From NCBI GenBank assembly GCA_009700485.1, contig WLLZ01000065.1, positions 1 through 9,673 of the forward strand: DNA of 9,673 bases, written 5' to 3'. Below are positions 5,881 to 9,673 of the stretch, in pieces. The stretch is from Actinomycetota bacterium (GTDB lineage Bacteria; Actinomycetota; Actinomycetes; S36-B12). The position numbers and the translations under genes are program-made. The notes beneath the pieces were generated by a model. That model saw nothing but the letters and a program-made list of their open reading frames with translations, was not told the origin of the DNA and made no database searches. How positions within the stretch are numbered: the first letter of the stretch is position 1; every line of letters starts with the position of its first letter.

Positions 5881-6978
5881 GTGGACCGGGTTCGCATTGC
5901 GGTGATCTTCGGTGGCCGAAGCGGTGAGCATCACATCTCCTGTGTCAGCGCCGGGGGCATTCTGCGGGCCTTGAATCCTGAGGTTTACGAGGTGATCCCA
6001 ATCGGTATCACCCAGGCTGGTCACTGGGTGTTGCAGGACAATGACGCCGACCGTTTTTCCATTCAAGGTGGAGTGCTGCCGTCTGTTGATCGTAATGCGC
6101 CCGAAGTCGCACTCAATGTTGATCCGACGTCTGCGGGCTTGACCATCCACCGGCCAAATCAAGTACCTGAATCCCTTGGTCGCGTAGATGTGGTGTTCCC
6201 GGTGCTACATGGCCCCTGGGGTGAGGACGGAACCATTCAAGGACTACTTGAGATGGCCGGAGTTCCCTATGTTGGGTCCGGAGTTCTCGGGTCTGCGCTA
6301 GCGATGGATAAAGGTTTCATGAAGGCGGTCTTTCAGCAGGCCGGATTAGCTGTTTCTCCCTACGAGGTGGTTACCGATGCGCAGTGGCTCCTTGATCGCG
6401 AAGCTTCACTAGTTCGGGCACAAAGCCTCGGTGAGGTGGTGTTTGTTAAGCCAGCACGCGCCGGATCATCTAATGGCATCACGAAAGTTTGCGATCCCGC
6501 GTTACTTGAAGCGGCAATTGAGGCGGCGCGCATTCACGATCCTAAAGTGATCGTTGAGGCAGCCGTTCTTGGTGCACGTGAGATTGAGTGCGGGGTGATT
6601 GTTGATGGCGCCCCCAAGGCAAGCCGATGCGCCGAAATCATTGTGCGGTCCGGGCATGAGTTCTATGACTTCGAGGCCAAATACCTAGATGACTCTGTTG
6701 AGCTGGTAGTGCCAGCGGATCTTTCGCCCGGGCTAGAGGCGGAGGTTCAAGCGCTGGCAATTCGCGCATTTGAGTCCCTAGCCTGCGAGGGGCTGGCGCG
6801 AGTCGACTTCTTCGTGACCGGCGCCGGTGAGGTAGTTGTCAACGAAATTAACACGATGCCAGGTTTCACGCCTATCTCGATGTTCCCGAGAATGTGGGCG
6901 GCATCAGGGCTGGATTACCCAGCGCTGATTGATCACCTAGTGCGAGATGCGCTGAAGCGCGGTACCGGGCTTCGTTAG
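5881..6978 (+). CDS. ddl: D-alanine--D-alanine ligase
   Basis: ATP-grasp ligase joining two D-alanines for the peptidoglycan stem peptide, in the cytosol. Numbering from GTG at 5881 (365 residues): IAVIFGGRSGEHHISCVSAG at 6-25 is the N-terminal substrate region, HGPWGEDGTIQG is the family signature, VFVKPARAGSSNGI (about 188-201) the ATP-binding loop, EFYDFEAKYLDD (about 260-270) the omega-loop, and NEINTMPGF (321-329) the Mg-binding end of the ATP-grasp fold. Tyr262 in the omega-loop agrees with D-Ala-D-Ala specificity; D-lactate ligases usually have Phe there. Asn in GSSNGI replaces the usual hydrophobic residue. The frame is open further upstream; ATG at 5833 would add 16 residues and is an alternative, whereas a start at 5665 would lie deep in the opposite gene and is rejected. 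The overall sequence closely follows mycobacterial DdlA. Confidence 0.95.
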   Translation: MDRVRIAVIFGGRSGEHHISCVSAGGILRALNPEVYEVIPIGITQAGHWVLQDNDADRFSIQGGVLPSVDRNAPEVALNVDPTSAGLTIHRPNQVPESLGRVDVVFPVLHGPWGEDGTIQGLLEMAGVPYVGSGVLGSALAMDKGFMKAVFQQAGLAVSPYEVVTDAQWLLDREASLVRAQSLGEVVFVKPARAGSSNGITKVCDPALLEAAIEAARIHDPKVIVEAAVLGAREIECGVIVDGAPKASRCAEIIVRSGHEFYDFEAKYLDDSVELVVPADLSPGLEAEVQALAIRAFESLACEGLARVDFFVTGAGEVVVNEINTMPGFTPISMFPRMWAASGLDYPALIDHLVRDALKRGTGLR

Positions 6979-7062
6979 GTATTGGTGAGTACATTTCGTA
7001 CCTACGTGCAATGATGAGTTTGGACGGGCCGAAGATCATGATCTCCGAGAGGATGCGCCGGG

Positions 7063-8061
7063 ATGTCAGGGCAAAAATCAAATGAGATGCTGGCGGCGGT
7101 CTACGAGAAAACGGGCGTCGCCTCTGCTGTGCTCAGCGTGCGTAGCATTAAACGCCCAGATGTTGGGGCCGGCCAAGTTCGGGTGAAAGTTGCATTTTCT
7201 GGCATCAACCCAACCGACGTTAAGTTCCGCGGTGGGCGATCCACGCGCCCGATCGAGGGTTTTCAGGTCCCGCATATGGATGGCTCAGGGACAATCGACG
7301 CGGTAGGTCCCGGCGTAGACCTAACCCGTATCGGCCAACGTGTTTGGGTGCTACTTGCCGCCCACGAAAGCAAGTGGGGGACGGCTGCAGAGTGGACGGT
7401 GGTCAATCAGGACCGAGCTATCCCGCTGCCCGATTCAGTATCCTTCGAGCTCGCCGCAACCCTCGGAGTGCCCGCGGTCACAGCGGCTAATTGTGTTTTA
7501 GGTGACGGCCCGGTTGCCGGCCTGGATGTACTCGTTGCGGGCGGCGCAGGTGCGGTGGGCAGCTGCGCGGTGCAATTGGCCCACTGGCAAGGGGCTCGAG
7601 TTGCGGCAACGGTTAGTGGTACGGCCAAGGCTGAGATCGCCCGGCAGGCCGGCGCCGACTTCGTGGTGAACTACCGCGACGCCGACGCGATCTCGCAGCT
7701 CCAGGCGTGGAGTGTCAAAGTTGCGCGCATCATCGAGTTGGATCTTGGTACTAATTTGGACCTTGACCTGGCCGTTGCGGTGCCGGGGACCTCGATAGTG
7801 ACTTACGCGCCTACCGGCGAAGACCCGGTGCTTCCAACTCGTAGGTTGATGACCGCCGGGGTTTGCCTGCGATTTATGCTGCTCTATACCCTGCCGGCAC
7901 CGGCACTTGCCGCCGCCGTTGACGTCGTTTGCGCGGCTCTGGTAGCGGATGCTTTGCGGCTGCCTTCACTTCAGGTTTACGCACTGACTGACATTGTTGC
8001 AGCCCACGAGGCCCAAGAAGCTGGCCCAATTGGTCGAGTGTTGATTGAGCTCCCTGCGTAA
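7063..8061 (+). CDS. MDR-family oxidoreductase, NADPH:quinone reductase type
   Basis: Medium-chain dehydrogenase/reductase of the zinc-free quinone oxidoreductase (Qor) branch, expected to use NADPH; the substrate is not predictable. The N-terminal GroES-like domain is shown by GQVRVKVAFSGINPTDVKFR (about residues 37-56) and HMDGSGTIDAVGPGVD. The Rossmann part has LVAGGAGAVGSCAVQLAHW at about 156-174 (the AxxGxxG dinucleotide motif), then AGADFVVNYRD; the protein ends GRVLIELPA, as in relatives. The catalytic and structural zinc cysteines of alcohol dehydrogenases are missing. The 332-residue length is normal. ATG at 7063 is chosen because GAGAGG (7047-7052) lies ten bases upstream; ATG at 7087 is an alternative nearer the usual family start (MLAAVYEKTG). 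It follows ddl by 84 bases and faces the RAM gene. Confidence 0.88.
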   Translation: MSGQKSNEMLAAVYEKTGVASAVLSVRSIKRPDVGAGQVRVKVAFSGINPTDVKFRGGRSTRPIEGFQVPHMDGSGTIDAVGPGVDLTRIGQRVWVLLAAHESKWGTAAEWTVVNQDRAIPLPDSVSFELAATLGVPAVTAANCVLGDGPVAGLDVLVAGGAGAVGSCAVQLAHWQGARVAATVSGTAKAEIARQAGADFVVNYRDADAISQLQAWSVKVARIIELDLGTNLDLDLAVAVPGTSIVTYAPTGEDPVLPTRRLMTAGVCLRFMLLYTLPAPALAAAVDVVCAALVADALRLPSLQVYALTDIVAAHEAQEAGPIGRVLIELPA

Positions 8062-8085
8062 TTAAATTTATTTGCTTAACTGCGG

Positions 8086-8322
8086 TTAGAGATTAAGTAC
8101 GGGGCAGGTCAGGGTGCGAGTGATGCCCGGTACCACCTGAATGCTGGCAACAACTAGTCGCCCAAGGTCATCCATGGTGCGCGCTTCGGCCCGCACAATT
8201 ACGTCGTATGGGCCGGTAACATCTTCGGCAACCACAACTCCGTCAATGTCACGAATTGCCTGAACGACCGTGGCGGCTTTACCGACCTCGGTCTGGATGA
8301 GAATGTAGGCCTGAACCACCAT
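8086..8322 (-). CDS. Stand-alone Lrp/AsnC ligand-binding (RAM) domain protein
   Basis: A 78-residue protein beginning MVVQAYILIQTEVGKAATVV that is a whole AsnC-type ligand-binding (RAM/SAM) domain and nothing else: beta strand AYILIQTE, helix AATVVQAIRDIDGV, strands VVAEDVTGPYDVIVRAEA (the GxYD turn typical of the family), helix MDDLGRLVVASIQVVPGI and strand RTLTCPVL. The helix-turn-helix DNA-binding half of Lrp/AsnC regulators is absent, so it cannot bind DNA alone; such proteins form oligomers and may sense an amino acid or modulate a full-length regulator. Single-domain members are known in actinobacteria. It is divergent from thiL with a 40-base gap and convergent with the MDR gene. ATG at 8322 has no Shine-Dalgarno but has a -10-like box at leaderless spacing. 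Confidence 0.9.
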   Translation of the reverse strand: MVVQAYILIQTEVGKAATVVQAIRDIDGVVVAEDVTGPYDVIVRAEARTMDDLGRLVVASIQVVPGITRTLTCPVLNL

Positions 8323-8328
8323 GGTGCG

Positions 8329-8334
8329 AGACTA
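8329..8334 (-). promoter_or_regulatory. Candidate -10 box of a leaderless RAM-protein transcript
   Basis: On the minus strand TAGTCT (TANNNT) is followed by six bases (CGCACC) and the ATG at 8322. There is no Shine-Dalgarno. It lies in the 40-base divergent gap with thiL. Confidence 0.45.
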
Positions 8335-8362
8335 GCGCCGAAACCACGGCAAAGGGGTACTG

Positions 8363-9331
8363 ATGGTCGATTCGCCGGACGGCACGATTTCTGATTTGGG
8401 GGAGTTTGGCCTTATCCAGCGCATCACAGCGGGGGCTGGAGCCGCCAAGCAGGTGATATTGGGTCCGGGCGATGACACTGCAATTGTTGCGGCACCGGAC
8501 GGCAAGGTGGTTATTACCACCGACCTTATGGTTGAAGGGCGGCATTTCCGCCGTGATTGGTCAACGCCAATTGATGTTGGCCGTAAAGCAGCTGCAGCGA
8601 GTCTGGCCGATGTGGCGGCGATGGGTGCTGTGCCTACGGCGCTGGTGGTGGGCTTGGCGGCTCCCGGTGATCTGCCGGTCACCTGGGCGGTGGCATGTAC
8701 CGCGGGCTTGACCCAAGAAGCTGCGCTAGTTGGGGCCGTGATTGTGGGCGGTGATGTGGTGTCAGCGGAGATGATCACCTTGGCGGTAACCGCGATTGGC
8801 GATTTGCAGGGGCGCGATCCGGTATTGCGGAGTGGAGCGAAAGTTGGTGATCAAGTTGCGATTGCCGGGCGTTTAGGTTGGGCCGCGGCGGGGCTCGCAG
8901 TGCTTACCCGTGGATTTAGATCACCGAAAGTTCTCGTTGATGCACACCGCTTCCCCGAACCGCCATATTCGGCCGGCCCCGCGGCGGCAAAAGGTAAAGC
9001 AACTTCGATGATTGACGTCAGTGATGGGTTGGTGGCAGATGCGAGACACCTTGCTATTGCTTCAGAAGTGGTAATCGAGATCGACACCTCAACCTGGGCG
9101 ATTGCAGAACCATTGCAGGCGGCGGCCTCCGCGTACAACGTTGATCCACGCGAGTGGATGCTGACCGGTGGCGATGATCACGCCCTGCTTGCCACCTTCC
9201 CGGCGAAAGCCAAATTACCTAAACCGTTTTATGCGATCGGTGTCGTAACGGCACCTGGTACCGGTGGTGCAGGGGTGAGCGTTGACGGGGTATGGCGCGC
9301 TGAGCCGGGTGGTCATGAGCATTACCGGTAA
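8363..9331 (+). CDS. thiL: Thiamine-monophosphate kinase
   Basis: ATP-dependent kinase converting thiamine monophosphate to the cofactor thiamine diphosphate, last step of thiamine synthesis. It shows the PurM/ThiL fold: LGPGDDTAIV at residues 33-42 (metal-binding Asp pair), TTDLMVEGRHF at 52-62, LADVAAMGAVPTAL at 81-94, VGGDVVSAEM at 128-137, MIDVSDGLVADARHLA at 216-231 (family substrate loop) and LTGGDDHALLATFP at 267-280. The last has Asp where many homologues have the GGEDYEL form. The 322-residue length is normal. ATG at 8363 is supported by AAAGGGG (8351-8357) five bases upstream. Divergent from the RAM protein and convergent with rpmB. Conserved near ddl and rpmB in actinobacteria. Confidence 0.96.
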   Translation: MVDSPDGTISDLGEFGLIQRITAGAGAAKQVILGPGDDTAIVAAPDGKVVITTDLMVEGRHFRRDWSTPIDVGRKAAAASLADVAAMGAVPTALVVGLAAPGDLPVTWAVACTAGLTQEAALVGAVIVGGDVVSAEMITLAVTAIGDLQGRDPVLRSGAKVGDQVAIAGRLGWAAAGLAVLTRGFRSPKVLVDAHRFPEPPYSAGPAAAKGKATSMIDVSDGLVADARHLAIASEVVIEIDTSTWAIAEPLQAAASAYNVDPREWMLTGGDDHALLATFPAKAKLPKPFYAIGVVTAPGTGGAGVSVDGVWRAEPGGHEHYR

Positions 9332-9362
9332 AACGTTGGCTGACTTAGATTGTTGGGCAAAC

Positions 9363-9388
9363 AAAAAAGCGCGGGTATACACCCGCGC
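9363..9388 (-). terminator. Rho-independent terminator of rpmB
   Basis: On the minus strand an eight-base perfect stem (GCGCGGGT with ACCCGCGC, loop of four) is followed by six Ts; on the plus strand this is the A-run at 9363-9368 and the arms 9369-9376 and 9381-9388. It begins 18 bases after the rpmB stop. It has no T-run for plus-strand thiL transcripts. Confidence 0.9.
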
Positions 9389-9406
9389 CTTCTCGTGGGA
9401 AAGTCC

Positions 9407-9595
9407 TTAGCCGCGCACGACCTTGCCGGCCTTGAGGCAAGAAGCGCAGACATTTTGGCGCTTTGGGGTCTTGCCTACCAGGGTGCGGACCCGCTGGATG
9501 TTGGGGTTCCAGCGGCGCTTAGTGCGAACATGTGAGTGTGAAACGCTGTACCCGAAGCTCGGGCCCTTGCCGCAGACGTCGCAGTTGGCAGCCAC
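9407..9595 (-). CDS. rpmB: 50S ribosomal protein L28, zinc-ribbon (C+) form
   Basis: Large-subunit ribosomal protein L28. The body matches the bacterial family closely: CDVCGKGPSFGYSVSHSH, RRWNPNIQRVR and KTPKRQNVCASCLKAGKV. Two CxxC pairs (Cys5/Cys8 and Cys50/Cys53 from the chosen start) are complete, so this is the zinc-binding C+ form, not the zinc-independent C- paralogue that Zur-regulated actinobacteria keep for zinc starvation. The start is GTG at 9595, giving 62 residues beginning (M)AANCDVCGK, the usual actinobacterial N terminus. An in-frame ATG at 9610 would add five residues that actually encode the Shine-Dalgarno. Convergent with thiL, with its own terminator; its promoter should lie in 9608-9673, where I see no clear -10 box. 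Confidence 0.97.
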   Translation of the reverse strand: MAANCDVCGKGPSFGYSVSHSHVRTKRRWNPNIQRVRTLVGKTPKRQNVCASCLKAGKVVRG

Positions 9596-9601
9596 TGTGA
9601 A

Positions 9602-9607
9602 CTCCTT
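9602..9607 (-). promoter_or_regulatory. Shine-Dalgarno that fixes the rpmB start
   Basis: AAGGAG on the minus strand sits six bases before the GTG at 9595 (spacer TTCACA). It lies inside the extra codons that an ATG start at 9610 would require, so the shorter GTG start is the better one. Confidence 0.85.
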
Positions 9608-9673
9608 CATATGCTTGCCAGGCTCGGCGATTTACTGAGCTTGGCCCGATTCGGGTCGTAGGCTGCCCGTGCA

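Noticed and set aside
6976..7004. Inverted repeat TAGGTA ... TACCTA with inner GTAC/GTAC between ddl and the MDR gene
   Set aside because: Arms are short, the spacer is 17 bases and the left arm overlaps the ddl stop; no supporting promoter signal, so an operator is not supported.
8075..8097. Possible bidirectional terminator between the MDR and RAM genes (CTTAA/TTAAG and TAAC/GTTA near an AT-rich tract)
   Set aside because: Stems of four or five mostly A-T pairs are too weak to call a terminator.
9640..9673. GC-rich inverted repeat (CCCGA/TCGGG) near the right edge that could suggest a tRNA end
   Set aside because: No T-loop consensus (GTTCRA) in either direction and no room for a full cloverleaf in the window.
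1..9673. Novel defence system, mobile element, CRISPR array or biosynthetic cluster
   Set aside because: All sizeable genes fall in known housekeeping or metabolic families; no transposase, integrase, repeat-spacer array, toxin-antitoxin pair or target-site duplication was seen.

Overview
The window is a stretch of actinobacterial chromosome with twelve protein-coding genes and no RNA genes, mobile elements or CRISPR. The case for Actinomycetota rests on an HU protein with a histone-H1-like KKAAAKKAPA tail, a CofC/FbiD guanylyltransferase (coenzyme F420 pathway), and a gene set (leuC, leuD, hup, cofC/fbiD, gpsA, ddl, thiL, rpmB) that largely follows the known Mycobacterium tuberculosis order (Rv2988c back towards Rv2975c). 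GC content looks like the high fifties, which is low for the phylum and would suit an uncultured, possibly aquatic actinomycete. The genus cannot be named from the sequence alone.

Layout, left to right. Positions 1-1525 hold the end of leuC and all of leuD, the two subunits of isopropylmalate isomerase (leucine biosynthesis). Positions 1668-2030 encode HU, closed by a very strong hairpin terminator. On the minus strand, 2987-2099 carries cofC followed by an ATGA-overlapping 63-residue protein that resembles a degenerate cold-shock/OB-fold domain. On the plus strand, 2980-4715 carries plsC and gpsA, overlapping by GTGA; together they supply phospholipid precursors (glycerol-3-phosphate synthesis and acylation). 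Minus 5816-4719 is a trans-sulfuration (cystathionine) PLP enzyme, convergent with gpsA. Plus 5881-6978 is D-Ala-D-Ala ligase and plus 7063-8061 a quinone-reductase-type MDR oxidoreductase. Minus 8322-8086 is a stand-alone Lrp/AsnC ligand-binding (RAM) domain, plus 8363-9331 is thiL (thiamine diphosphate synthesis), and minus 9595-9407 is ribosomal protein L28 with its own terminator.

The genes are mostly housekeeping and belong to different pathways; what links them is conserved neighbourhood. The most interesting layer is regulatory. Genes on the two strands alternate, so promoters are packed into very short divergent gaps (or none). The genes with no Shine-Dalgarno sequence (plsC, the cystathionine enzyme, ddl, the RAM protein) each have a TANNNT -10-like hexamer ending 6 or 7 bases before the start codon, the signature of leaderless transcripts. 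leuD, hup, gpsA, thiL and rpmB instead have clear or acceptable Shine-Dalgarno sequences. I found no convincing new multi-gene system.
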